Below are positions 44,299 to 52,245 of a DNA stretch of 58,498 nucleotides, piece by piece (the stretch's first letter is position 1; every line of letters starts with the position of its first letter). Where the stretch lies: the NCBI GenBank assembly GCA_965661345.1, contig CBFIDK010000009.1, forward strand, positions 1 to 58,498. Reading direction: 5' to 3'. The translations under genes and the position numbers were made by a program. The notes below the pieces were generated by a model. That model searched no databases. It was not told where the DNA came from and saw only the letters and a program-made list of their open reading frames with translations. The stretch comes from GCA-2862585 sp965661345. GTDB taxonomy: Bacteria; Bacteroidota; Bacteroidia; Flavobacteriales; UBA7312.

Positions 44299-44640
44299 TT
44301 AATCTCTATCGTATTTACAACAGTGGTGTAAGTTATTATAGGTGTCATCATCTGCTTTATACTTTTCTGTATCGTAGCCAACTGAAGCTATCTTTTTTTG
44401 AATTTCATCTACATTGGTTTTTTCAGAATGAAATTTGACCACCATAATTTCTTTTTCAGAGTTCCATTTAGCAGAAATTACTCCCTCAACGGAATTAGCG
44501 GCAGTAATTATCTTTGTGTTGCACATGCCACAATTTCCTAAAACTCTAAACTTTTCTTTTACTTTATCTCCACCGGCATAAGCAACAGAAGAAACTAAAA
44601 ATGCGATTAATAAAACGGATGTTAGTTTAAATATTCTCAT
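44299..44640 (-). CDS. Exported HMA-domain metal-binding protein
   Basis: 113 residues. Signal peptide (LTSVLLIAFLVSSVAYA), then one heavy-metal-associated domain with Cys37-Gly-Met-Cys40 (GNCGMCNTKI), a Cu(I)-type CxxC site, and GYDTEKY at the end of the fold. A tail ends in His105-His106-Cys107-Cys108, a likely second metal site. Probable periplasmic copper chaperone. It lies between the di-heme enzyme and the thioredoxin-like gene. Confidence 0.85.
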   Translation of the reverse strand: MRIFKLTSVLLIAFLVSSVAYAGGDKVKEKFRVLGNCGMCNTKIITAANSVEGVISAKWNSEKEIMVVKFHSEKTNVDEIQKKIASVGYDTEKYKADDDTYNNLHHCCKYDRD

Positions 44641-44727
44641 AGCGTATATATTTTGTCAATTAGTAAGTGCAATTTATAAATTAATTCTTCAAAACGTGTT
44701 TTCAGGGCCAATTCCTCACTCCATTCC

Positions 44728-45711
44728 TTACTCGTTCAACGACAAAAATGAAGAATCTGTTAATGAATGTAAAAAAGAAATAAGGTCCTGTTTTTCATCA
44801 TTAGTTAAAACAAAAGGCTGAATTAATGCGCTCTTGTTTTGATGATTTTTACCGCCTGTAGAATAGTGTTCAATCACTTCTTCTAAGGATGACATGCTCC
44901 CGTCGTGCATATAAGGGAGCGTAACAGCAATATTTCTGAGTGTTGGCACCTTAAAAATTGCCCTGTCTTTTTCCATTCCAAAAAGCCGCATGCGTCCACT
45001 ATCTGGATAATGATCATACATACCATTGTTTGTTAGTTCTCCATTAGTGAAGTTGAACCCGCCATGGCATTCCGAACAGTAAAGCGTGTTAAAAAAGAGG
45101 TTTTTTCCGCGCTTTTGTGTTTCGTTTAATGCCGTTGAATCACCTTGAAAATGAAACTCATCGTAAGGGGAGTTTCCGCTTATTAGCGTCCTCTCATAAG
45201 CCGCTATGGCGTTAGTAATAACCCGTGGCGTTGGTTCGCTTCCATACGCTTCCATGGAAAGAGCAACATAGTCTTGATTTTTCTTCATCCTTTCAGCAAC
45301 CAATATGATGTTAAAATCAAATTCATTTTTTTCATGAATCGGTATGTTTACTTGGGCTTCCAAGCTAGGATTCAGTCCGTCTAATAAAAACTTATCTTGA
45401 TATGCAACATTGGTAAGCGTTGGCGTATTTCTTGACACTTCTTGTCCTCTTATGCCGACCCCTTTAGTTCTTCGGTCAGTAAATGCAAATTTTGGAATGT
45501 GGCAACTGGCGCATGATACGGTTGAATCTCTAGACAAAACCGTATCGAAGAATAGTTTTTTTCCTAAATCAACCCGACTTTGCGTTAGCTGATTGTCTTC
45601 CGGAATATATGGCTGCGGAAAGCCTTTCGGAATTAATAAATCGTAATCGGCTACAAACGATAGGAATAAACCCGCGAACAATAGGCTTCCAATTGTCAAT
45701 AGCGACTTCAT
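44728..45711 (-). CDS. Di-heme cytochrome c peroxidase / MauG-family enzyme (MbnH-like)
   Basis: 327 residues, signal or anchor at the N-terminus (LLTIGSLLFAGLFLSFVA). Two c-type hemes: Cys67-x2-Cys70-His71 (SCASCHIPKF) and Cys212-x2-Cys215-His216 (CSECHGGFNF). Typical motifs GLNPSLEAQVNIPI, PTLRNIAVTLPYMHDGS. Because it is coupled (4-nt ATGA overlap) to an MbnP-like gene, it most likely corresponds to MbnH, which oxidises a Trp of MbnP to kynurenine; an H2O2-detoxifying peroxidase is the alternative. Confidence 0.85.
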   Translation of the reverse strand: MKSLLTIGSLLFAGLFLSFVADYDLLIPKGFPQPYIPEDNQLTQSRVDLGKKLFFDTVLSRDSTVSCASCHIPKFAFTDRRTKGVGIRGQEVSRNTPTLTNVAYQDKFLLDGLNPSLEAQVNIPIHEKNEFDFNIILVAERMKKNQDYVALSMEAYGSEPTPRVITNAIAAYERTLISGNSPYDEFHFQGDSTALNETQKRGKNLFFNTLYCSECHGGFNFTNGELTNNGMYDHYPDSGRMRLFGMEKDRAIFKVPTLRNIAVTLPYMHDGSMSSLEEVIEHYSTGGKNHQNKSALIQPFVLTNDEKQDLISFLHSLTDSSFLSLNE

Positions 45712-46697
45712 CGATTCACCGTAAACTGATGAGATTTTTGATAGCCATTACTAGATGTAAATACAGCAAAATACATACCGCTAGGCAGTTCCGATTTTAC
45801 GAAGTAATTTCCTTCAAAATTAATGCCGTCTTCTTTTACAACTCTTCTCCCTTGCATATCAACAATTGACATACTGTATGTGGACTCAGGCAGCTTGTAA
45901 AACAGTACTGGGGCGTAAGGCATTGCGTAATTTGTATACACGTATGATGATTGTTCATCATTTAACTCTTGAAGATTGGTAGGAATGTCAGCAGTAAATA
46001 CGGTCTCGTTATTTGTGTTGTTTGCAGCTGTATAATTTGGGGCTAACGCGCCGTGATTAAACCCAATGGTTGCAAAATCCATTTCGCCAAACCATCTGTC
46101 TACATTCACAAATAAAGGGATATTAATATGACCGTCTTCAACGACTATTGGTTCGTAAAAGTTTATTGAATCGATATTTCTTAACAATATATCTCCAAAA
46201 GACTCTATTTGAAATGCTTTATTAGGCGTTCCATCTCCAGTATTATCAACACTGCCGTGTAGCACTAAGAAAAAATATCCTGATGGCCAGCCCCAATCCA
46301 TTGCTGGTGTTTTTGGTCCTAATGGATGAGAGGGCGGATAATTACTAGTGTTTCCATGGTTGGCATCATAGTCAACACCTAAATCGAATCGAATTGCTTC
46401 TACACTGTTTATGTCGTACGAACTATCAATAGGATAATTTGAAACATTTCCCTCACCTAAAATATATACATCGGTTAAAGGTGTTTCCTGTCCGCCATCA
46501 TGAGTAATGATTATTGAAGATAAATAATATCTAGTTGAGGTAATTTTTACCACTCTTTGTTGATCATCAGTATAGTTTTGATCTAACGCAAATTCTTGTC
46601 CGTTAAACAGATGAGTTAGCTCTAGCGATAAGGTGTTTTGGGCTAGAGAAGTGAAAAATAATAATGTAAAAAGTGATGTTGTAAATTTCTGTTTCAT
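45708..46697 (-). CDS. MbnP-like copper-binding protein with T9SS sorting domain
   Basis: 329 residues. Signal MKQKFTTSLFTLLFFTSLAQ. The MbnP-like domain (~23-255) shows LELTHLFNGQEFAL, TRYYLSSIII and KTPAMDWGWPSGYFFLVLHG; Trp135, Trp137 and Trp202 are candidates for oxidation by the partner. A T9SS C-terminal domain (SMSIVDMQGRRVV ... SGMYFAVFTSSNGY, ~270-329) is fused on, so the protein should reach the surface. In known systems MbnP binds copper after its Trp is oxidised. First gene of the operon. Confidence 0.8.
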   Translation of the reverse strand: MKQKFTTSLFTLLFFTSLAQNTLSLELTHLFNGQEFALDQNYTDDQQRVVKITSTRYYLSSIIITHDGGQETPLTDVYILGEGNVSNYPIDSSYDINSVEAIRFDLGVDYDANHGNTSNYPPSHPLGPKTPAMDWGWPSGYFFLVLHGSVDNTGDGTPNKAFQIESFGDILLRNIDSINFYEPIVVEDGHINIPLFVNVDRWFGEMDFATIGFNHGALAPNYTAANNTNNETVFTADIPTNLQELNDEQSSYVYTNYAMPYAPVLFYKLPESTYSMSIVDMQGRRVVKEDGINFEGNYFVKSELPSGMYFAVFTSSNGYQKSHQFTVNR

Positions 46698-46729
46698 AAG
46701 AGGTTAATATTTTAATTACCCGCAATTTA

Positions 46730-46737
46730 CAAAAATA
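46730..46737 (-). promoter_or_regulatory. Promoter -7 box of the MbnP-like operon
   Basis: Minus-strand TATTTTTG at 46737-46730, 32 nt before the ATG at 46697. Confidence 0.5.
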
Positions 46738-46777
46738 AAATCACAGCGTTTATAAACAGATTTAAAATATTACACGT

Positions 46778-46794
46778 TCAACAACACTTGTTGA
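46778..46794. promoter_or_regulatory. Inverted repeat upstream of the MbnP-like operon
   Basis: TCAACAA-CAC-TTGTTGA, perfect 7-3-7 repeat, 40 nt upstream of the -7 box and 57 nt beyond the pheS stop. No T-run follows on either strand, so a regulator site is likelier than a terminator. Confidence 0.45.
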
Positions 46795-46851
46795 CAAAAC
46801 GAAACACTAAAACTTATAAGAAATAACTCCTTAAAGCTTTACGATTTGCCC

Positions 46852-47871
46852 CTAAAAACTAGACCTAAACTGCTTTAAGAAACGTATATCATTCTCAAAA
46901 AATAGCCTGAGGTCATTTACTTGATATTTTAACATCGCTATTCTTTCAATACCCATGCCAAAGGCAAATCCGCTGTACTTATTTGGGTCAATGTTGCAAT
47001 TTTTGAGTACGTTGGGATCTACCATACCGCAACCAAGAATTTCTAAATAACCAGTGTACTTACAAACATTACACCCTTTGCCCGAACAGATGTTACAAGA
47101 CACATCTACTTCGGCGCTTGGTTCCGTAAAAGGAAAATAAGATGGCCTGAGTCTAATTTCTGTTTTATCGCCAAACATCTCTTTGGCGAAGTACAATAAG
47201 ACCTGCTTTAAGTCAGCAAATGAAACGTTTTCATCAATGTATAATCCTTCAACTTGATGAAATATACAATGCGCACGTGCAGATATTGCCTCGTTTCTAT
47301 ATACCCTTCCTGGGGAAAGTGTTCGGATAGGCGGCGTGTTGTTTTCCATATACCTTACTTGCACTGAAGAGGTGTGTGTGCGTAAAAGTATATCAGGATT
47401 GGTCTGAATAAAAAAGGTGTCCTGCATGTCTCTTGCGGGGTGCTCTTCAGCTAGGTTGAGAGCTGTAAAGTTATGCCAATCGTCTTCTATTTCTGGCCCT
47501 TCGGATAAGGTAAAACCTATGCGGTTAAAAATTTCTACAATTTCATTTTTCACCAAAGACAAAGGGTGTCTGCTACCAATTGAGTCTTCTGTAACCGGCA
47601 TTGTTAAATCAATATCAGAGGATATTTTTGCTGATTTGGTAAATGCGGTTTTTCCCTCTTCAAGTTTTAGTTGAATAGTTTGTTTTAGTTGATTTAGGGC
47701 TTGTCCAAAATCTTTCTTTTGGTCGTTCGGAACGTTTTTAAAATCTGCAAACAAATCATTCATTAGCCCTTTTTTCCCCAGAAATTTAATTCTGAATTGT
47801 TCTAATTCATCGGAATCTTTAGCTACAAATGAATTTACCTCGACTAAAAGCTTTTGGACCTTCTCTAACAT
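46852..47871 (-). CDS. pheS: Phenylalanine--tRNA ligase alpha subunit
   Basis: 339 residues. It charges tRNA-Phe with PheT, which is not in the window. N-terminal coiled-coil (to ~85), class II motifs: GSRHPLSLVKNEIVEIF, motif 2 GRVYRNEAISARAHCIFHQVEG, motif 3 GFAFGMGIERIAML. A Cys-rich insertion CNICSGKGCNVCKYTG fits Bacteroidota PheS. It starts 1 nt after the cyclophilin stop. Confidence 0.95.
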   Translation of the reverse strand: MLEKVQKLLVEVNSFVAKDSDELEQFRIKFLGKKGLMNDLFADFKNVPNDQKKDFGQALNQLKQTIQLKLEEGKTAFTKSAKISSDIDLTMPVTEDSIGSRHPLSLVKNEIVEIFNRIGFTLSEGPEIEDDWHNFTALNLAEEHPARDMQDTFFIQTNPDILLRTHTSSVQVRYMENNTPPIRTLSPGRVYRNEAISARAHCIFHQVEGLYIDENVSFADLKQVLLYFAKEMFGDKTEIRLRPSYFPFTEPSAEVDVSCNICSGKGCNVCKYTGYLEILGCGMVDPNVLKNCNIDPNKYSGFAFGMGIERIAMLKYQVNDLRLFFENDIRFLKQFRSSF

Positions 47872-47872
47872 A

Positions 47873-48523
47873 TTACTGTATAATACTAACTTTCATTACC
47901 GCTTTTTCAAGAGGTAGATTATTTTTATTTCTCTTTAGGTTAGAAATTTTAGAAATAATTTCTAAGCCTTTCACCACTTCTCCAAACACAGTGTAACTGC
48001 CGTCCAAATGTGGAGTGCCGCCAACTGTTGAGTATATTTCTTTCTGAGTGTCTGTTAGCGACATGCCCATTCTTTTTTCAATCATTTCTATTCGTTGAGC
48101 ATCATAAACCTGACCTTCTACTATATAAAACTGTGAGCCTGAAGATTCCTTTTTGGGGTTAACAGCATCTCCCATACGTGCTGCCGCTAAGGCGCCTTTC
48201 TTGTGAATAAGATTAGGGTTAAACTCCGCCGGTAAAGTGTAGCCTGGGCCACCATTTCCTATTTGTTGACTAGGGTTTTCTTCTTTTGAAATAGGGTCGC
48301 CTCCCTGAATCATAAAATTAGGAATCACTCTGTGAAATAGGGTGCCGTTGTAAAATTCTTTTTCTATTAGCTTTATAAAGTTGTCTCGGTGAATTGGTGT
48401 TTCATTGTAAAGCTCGGCAATCATTACGCCATGTTCCGTTTCTATCTTCACTTTTACTCTGTCTTGAGCAAATGATGAGACCGATAAAATTAGAGCAAAT
48501 AGGGCGGTTAAAATTCGTTTCAT
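47873..48523 (-). CDS. Exported cyclophilin-type peptidyl-prolyl isomerase
   Basis: 216 residues from the ATG at 48523 (signal MKRILTALFALILSVSSFAQ); an in-frame upstream part precedes the signal and is not expected to be translated. Cyclophilin motifs: LFHRVIPNFMIQGGDP, GSQFYIVEG and SYTVFGEVVKGLE. It helps proteins fold in the periplasm. First gene of a likely operon with pheS. Confidence 0.9.
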   Translation of the reverse strand: MKRILTALFALILSVSSFAQDRVKVKIETEHGVMIAELYNETPIHRDNFIKLIEKEFYNGTLFHRVIPNFMIQGGDPISKEENPSQQIGNGGPGYTLPAEFNPNLIHKKGALAAARMGDAVNPKKESSGSQFYIVEGQVYDAQRIEMIEKRMGMSLTDTQKEIYSTVGGTPHLDGSYTVFGEVVKGLEIISKISNLKRNKNNLPLEKAVMKVSIIQ

Positions 48524-48531
48524 ATAATTGT

Positions 48532-48539
48532 TATCTTTG
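48532..48539 (+). promoter_or_regulatory. Promoter -7 box of the small lipoprotein gene
   Basis: TATCTTTG, exact TAnnTTTG, 32 nt before the ATG at 48572, in the 48-nt divergent gap. Confidence 0.5.
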
Positions 48540-48571
48540 AATAAGCAAATAAACAAATAATCATTTACAAA

Positions 48572-48934
48572 ATGAAGATAAGTAAAGTACTCATTCCGTT
48601 ACTATTAGTGTTTACCTTAATTTCGTGTGGCGAAGACCCTATTACTAAAGGTGTCATCACTGTTTATGATAACGAAGGCAATACCGTTTCAGGCGCTACC
48701 GTTGTTCTTTCACAAGAAGAAATTTCCGGCGTTACTCAAACGAATGTTGTGAGCACTTTAGTATCTGATTATAACGGACAAACCGAACATATTTTAGAGT
48801 TAGAGGCATTAATGAATGTTACTGCCTTTACATTATCATCCTCTAATGATACCGTTTTACTAGGTTATAATGTTATTCGATTGGTTTATGGAAAGACCAT
48901 CTATGTTGATGTAGAAATCCTTCCAACTAATTAA
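48572..48934 (+). CDS. Small lipoprotein, carboxypeptidase-regulatory-like
   Basis: 120 residues. Lipobox LISCGED after a hydrophobic N-terminus. The mature part KGVITVYDNEGNTVSGATVVLSQ is a single beta-sandwich of the carboxypeptidase-regulatory / Ig-like kind. Function unknown. Stop overlaps that of the opposite gene by 4 nt (TTAA). Confidence 0.75.
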   Translation: MKISKVLIPLLLVFTLISCGEDPITKGVITVYDNEGNTVSGATVVLSQEEISGVTQTNVVSTLVSDYNGQTEHILELEALMNVTAFTLSSSNDTVLLGYNVIRLVYGKTIYVDVEILPTN

Positions 48935-49257
48935 GAAAAATATTCAACAATAGCCTCTTTTATAAGTTTGTCTTGGTCTTTTGGGTTTAAATTTGGGAGT
49001 TTTTCTGTTGATTTCCAATGCGGCCAGCCCTCTTCATCATAACCCTCAAACTCATAGAATCCCCACTGACTTAATAATGCACAAACCGCAATATGAATTA
49101 CATCTAACTTTTGGTTTTTGTTTAGCTTCAAATGTCCTTTGCCTAATTCTTGAATACCTATAAGAAACAAAATCCCTTGAAAATCTAAGTCGTCATCAAA
49201 CCGTTTGTTTAGTTTCTCAACTAAATTATTCCATCTTAAATTTAATCCCTCATTCAT
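48931..49257 (-). CDS. Conserved-looking small cytosolic protein
   Basis: 108 residues from the ATG at 49257 (a TTG directly precedes it). No signal or membrane segment. Central helix DLDFQGILFLIGIQELGKG and C-terminal WGFYEFEGYDEEGWPHWKS; acidic and aromatic-rich. No family recognised. The -7 box is 4 nt before the ATG, so the mRNA is probably leaderless. Convergent overlap with the lipoprotein gene. Confidence 0.7.
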   Translation of the reverse strand: MNEGLNLRWNNLVEKLNKRFDDDLDFQGILFLIGIQELGKGHLKLNKNQKLDVIHIAVCALLSQWGFYEFEGYDEEGWPHWKSTEKLPNLNPKDQDKLIKEAIVEYFS

Positions 49258-49261
49258 CAAG

Positions 49262-49278
49262 CAAAAATACTACTTTTG
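49262..49278. promoter_or_regulatory. Abutting divergent -7 boxes (small protein / cvpA)
   Basis: Minus-strand TATTTTTG at 49269-49262 and plus-strand TACTTTTG at 49271-49278 are one base apart. Start codons lie 4 and 7 nt beyond. Each -33 region would fall inside the other gene. Confidence 0.6.
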
Positions 49279-49285
49279 AAGCGTT

Positions 49286-49834
49286 ATGAACTACTTGGAT
49301 ATTATTTTGGTCATTCCTCTTTTGTGGGGGCTTTATAAGGGTGTATCGAAAGGTATAATTAAAGAACTCGCTTCATTAGTGGCTCTGATTATTGGTATTT
49401 ATGGCGCGGTGCATTTTGCCGATAGTATTCAGCCGTATATTAAAAACTCCTTATCCATTGAATCGTCTTTTTTGCCAATATTATCGTTTGCCATTACCTT
49501 CATCGGTATTGTTTTAGTGGTGCGTGTCATTGGATTTATAGTGGATAAAATCATCAAATTGGTGGCCTTAGGTTTTATAAGTAGGGTTCTTGGTGGTGTA
49601 TTTGGTGTGCTCAAAACTGCCTTTATAATAAGTGCCTTATTGCTCATTGTCAACACCTTTGACTACTACCTCAACTTGATTCCATTGGAACAAAAAAACG
49701 CTTCAGTATTGTACAGGCCTTTGTCCAATATGATTCCTTCCATTGCGCCAAACGTTAGCGATGGGAATTCTCTAATTAATGAAGCCGAGAAAATCTGGGA
49801 AGAGGCGGAACAAAAAATTAATCCTCAAGAATAG
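49286..49834 (+). CDS. cvpA: CvpA family membrane protein
   Basis: 182 residues, four hydrophobic helices (YLDIILVIPLLWGLYKG; LASLVALIIGIYGAVHFA; FAITFIGIVLVVRVIGFIV; GVLKTAFIISALLLIV). The GLYKGVSKGIIKEL start is typical of CvpA. The family is linked to colicin V export and envelope functions; its role in Bacteroidota is unclear. Its end overlaps pgk by 17 nt in opposite orientation. Confidence 0.85.
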   Translation: MNYLDIILVIPLLWGLYKGVSKGIIKELASLVALIIGIYGAVHFADSIQPYIKNSLSIESSFLPILSFAITFIGIVLVVRVIGFIVDKIIKLVALGFISRVLGGVFGVLKTAFIISALLLIVNTFDYYLNLIPLEQKNASVLYRPLSNMIPSIAPNVSDGNSLINEAEKIWEEAEQKINPQE

Positions 49835-51005
49835 CAGCTATTCCTGGCAATACTTTTCCTTCTAGGTATTCAAGCATGGCTCCTCCTCCTGTTGAAACAT
49901 AGCTTACCTTGTCCGCTAAACCATATTTATTGATGGCGGCCACCGAATCACCTCCACCTACCAATGTGTAAGTTCCATGTTGAGTAGCTTCAGATAATGC
50001 ATCTGCAACAGCCTTAGTGCCATGAGAAAAGTTTTCCATTTCAAACACGCCCATTGGGCCGTTCCACAAAACAGTAGATGAATCAAGTACAACCTGAGAA
50101 AACTGTTTAGCCGTTTCTTGGCCGATATCTAAGCCCATATATCCAGATGGTATATTTTCAATGCTTGAGTTAGAAATTTTGGCTTCATTATCGAATTTAT
50201 CGGCATTAACCGAATCGGTCGGAAGGTATAAATTAACTCCTTTTTCTTTGGCTTTTTGAATAATGTCTAGTGCAAGATCTAGTTTGTCGTCTTCTACTAA
50301 TGAATTTCCGACATGGCCGCCTTTGGCTTTAATAAAAGTAAAGGTCATTCCACCACCAATGATTAAGTTGTCGACCTCATCCATTAAGCGTAAAATAATT
50401 GAAATTTTTGAGGATACTTTGGCGCCTCCTACTATGGCAGTAAAGGGCTTTTTTGCGCCGCCAGTAACCTTGTTTATGTTTTCAATTTCGTTAGACATCA
50501 CGTAGCCAAAACATTTGTTTTTATCAAAAAACTGGGCAATGATTGCGGTTGAAGCATGCGCTCGGTGTGCGGTGCCAAACGCATCGTTAATATAAATGTC
50601 TCCGAGCTTCGAAAGCTCCTGAGCAAAGGAAACATCTCCAGCTGTTTCTTCTTTATAAAACCTTAAATTTTCTATGAGCAATACGTCGCCGCTTTTAAGA
50701 GAATTAGTCATGTCAACTACTTCTTCACCAACGCACTCATTGCTGAACTTTACCTCCTTTGAAAGTAATGTGCTCAAATGAGACACCAAATGCTTCATTG
50801 ATAAACTTTCATCAGTTCCCTTTGGTCTACCCCTATGAGACATAAGTATTACTTTTCCGCCCTCGTTTATGATTTTAGTAATTGTCGGAAGAGTTGCGCG
50901 CATTCTTGTGTCGTCGGTAACATTGTAGTCAGCATCCATAGGAACGTTAAAGTCTACCCTAATTAATGCCCGTTTGTCTTGAAAAGAAAGGTTGTCTAAG
51001 GTCAT
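49818..51005 (-). CDS. pgk: Phosphoglycerate kinase
   Basis: 395 residues. Glycolysis and gluconeogenesis: 1,3-bisphosphoglycerate + ADP to 3-phosphoglycerate + ATP. Signature RALIRVDFNVPMD, SHRGRPKG, NDAFGTAHRAHAS, VLWNGPMGVFE and the ATP loop VGGGDSVAAI are present. Full length, single gene with its own promoter. Confidence 0.97.
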   Translation of the reverse strand: MTLDNLSFQDKRALIRVDFNVPMDADYNVTDDTRMRATLPTITKIINEGGKVILMSHRGRPKGTDESLSMKHLVSHLSTLLSKEVKFSNECVGEEVVDMTNSLKSGDVLLIENLRFYKEETAGDVSFAQELSKLGDIYINDAFGTAHRAHASTAIIAQFFDKNKCFGYVMSNEIENINKVTGGAKKPFTAIVGGAKVSSKISIILRLMDEVDNLIIGGGMTFTFIKAKGGHVGNSLVEDDKLDLALDIIQKAKEKGVNLYLPTDSVNADKFDNEAKISNSSIENIPSGYMGLDIGQETAKQFSQVVLDSSTVLWNGPMGVFEMENFSHGTKAVADALSEATQHGTYTLVGGGDSVAAINKYGLADKVSYVSTGGGAMLEYLEGKVLPGIAAILED

Positions 51006-51022
51006 TATATTGAAAATTTAGG

Positions 51023-51030
51023 CAAATGTA
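51023..51030 (-). promoter_or_regulatory. pgk promoter -7 box
   Basis: Minus-strand TACATTTG at 51030-51023, 17 nt before the ATG at 51005. Confidence 0.55.
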
Positions 51031-51065
51031 TATTTTCTAAAAGTAATCTAAAAGGATTAATTCAT

Positions 51066-51073
51066 TACCTTTG
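51066..51073 (+). promoter_or_regulatory. Promoter -7 box of the holB operon
   Basis: TACCTTTG, exact TAnnTTTG, 20 nt before the ATG at 51094. Confidence 0.55.
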
Positions 51074-51093
51074 AAATCAAGTGATATAGGTCT

Positions 51094-52242
51094 ATGCAAT
51101 TCAAGGATATCCCTTCAAATATTAGAGTTAAAAACCAACTGCTTAATGCAGTTAGCAACAATAGACTTAGCCATGCTCATCTTTTTACGGGTGACGATGG
51201 CTCGTCTAATTTAGCTATGGCTCTCGCTTTTGCTCAGTACCTAATGTGTGAAAATAAAACAGAATCCGATTCTTGTGGGGTATGCCCAGCATGCATGAAA
51301 TCCGATAAGCTAATTCACCCAGATTTACACTGTGTTTTTCCCGTAATCACTGGCAAGGGAACAAACCCGGTTAGCGATCATTTTATTGAAGAATGGAGGG
51401 GAGCAATTGCTTCCAATCCATATATGTCTGAAGAAGAATGGTACCTCAATCTTGGAGATACTAACAAGCAAGGTTTTATAAGCGTAAATGAAGCCCATGA
51501 ACTGAGCAAAAAAACCGTGTTAAAGCCTTATGAAAACTCATACCGTGTAATTATCATTTGGCATGCCGAAAAGATGCACAGTCCTGCGGCAAATAAACTT
51601 CTAAAGCTGCTAGAGGAACCCCCAGAAAAAACCATTTTTATATTACTAACTATCTCTTCTGAGAGTTTGCTTGAAACTATCGTTTCGCGTTTACAGCAAA
51701 CCACTATTGATCCGTGCGATGAACAAAGTTTGATTGCATTCCTCGTTGAAAAACATGGCGTAAGCACTAAAACGGCTTCAGAAATAAGCCCTTTATCTTC
51801 TGGTAATATTGGTCAGGCCATGAAGTTTATCAAAGGAAGTGAGCTGTTAGAACAAAATACCGAAGAGTTCCAAAACTGGATGCGAATGTGTTATAAAGCT
51901 CGTGTTGTAGAATTATCATCGTGGGTAGACATGATAAACCGATGGGGAAGGGAACAACAAAAGGGGTTTCTTCAATATGCATTACACATGGTGCGCGAAA
52001 GTTTAATTCGGAATTTTGCGGATTCATCCGTTCAAAAGGTAAGGGAAGAGGAAGAAAATTTCACTGCAAATTTTGCCCCATTTATTCACCAAAACAATGC
52101 TATTGAAATAATTGAAGAAATTGAGCTGGCGCATAAGCATATATCTAGGAATGGAAGCTCTAAATTTATTTTTATGGATTTGACATTAAAAATGGTTGTC
52201 CTTCTTCATGTTAAAAATATAACTTTGCAAGAAACTAACTAA
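51094..52242 (+). CDS. holB: DNA polymerase III delta' subunit
   Basis: 382 residues, AAA+ clamp-loader subunit. Start QFKDIPSNIRVKNQLLNAV, LSHAHLFTGDDGSS (degenerate Walker A, as expected for delta'), the zinc module Cys-x8-Cys-x2-Cys-x2-Cys (CENKTESDSCGVCPACMK), and NKLLKLLEEPPEKTIFILLT. First gene of the holB-ricT-gldH-PBP1A run, 3 nt before ricT. Confidence 0.9.
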   Translation: MQFKDIPSNIRVKNQLLNAVSNNRLSHAHLFTGDDGSSNLAMALAFAQYLMCENKTESDSCGVCPACMKSDKLIHPDLHCVFPVITGKGTNPVSDHFIEEWRGAIASNPYMSEEEWYLNLGDTNKQGFISVNEAHELSKKTVLKPYENSYRVIIIWHAEKMHSPAANKLLKLLEEPPEKTIFILLTISSESLLETIVSRLQQTTIDPCDEQSLIAFLVEKHGVSTKTASEISPLSSGNIGQAMKFIKGSELLEQNTEEFQNWMRMCYKARVVELSSWVDMINRWGREQQKGFLQYALHMVRESLIRNFADSSVQKVREEEENFTANFAPFIHQNNAIEIIEEIELAHKHISRNGSSKFIFMDLTLKMVVLLHVKNITLQETN

Positions 52243-52245
52243 GAT

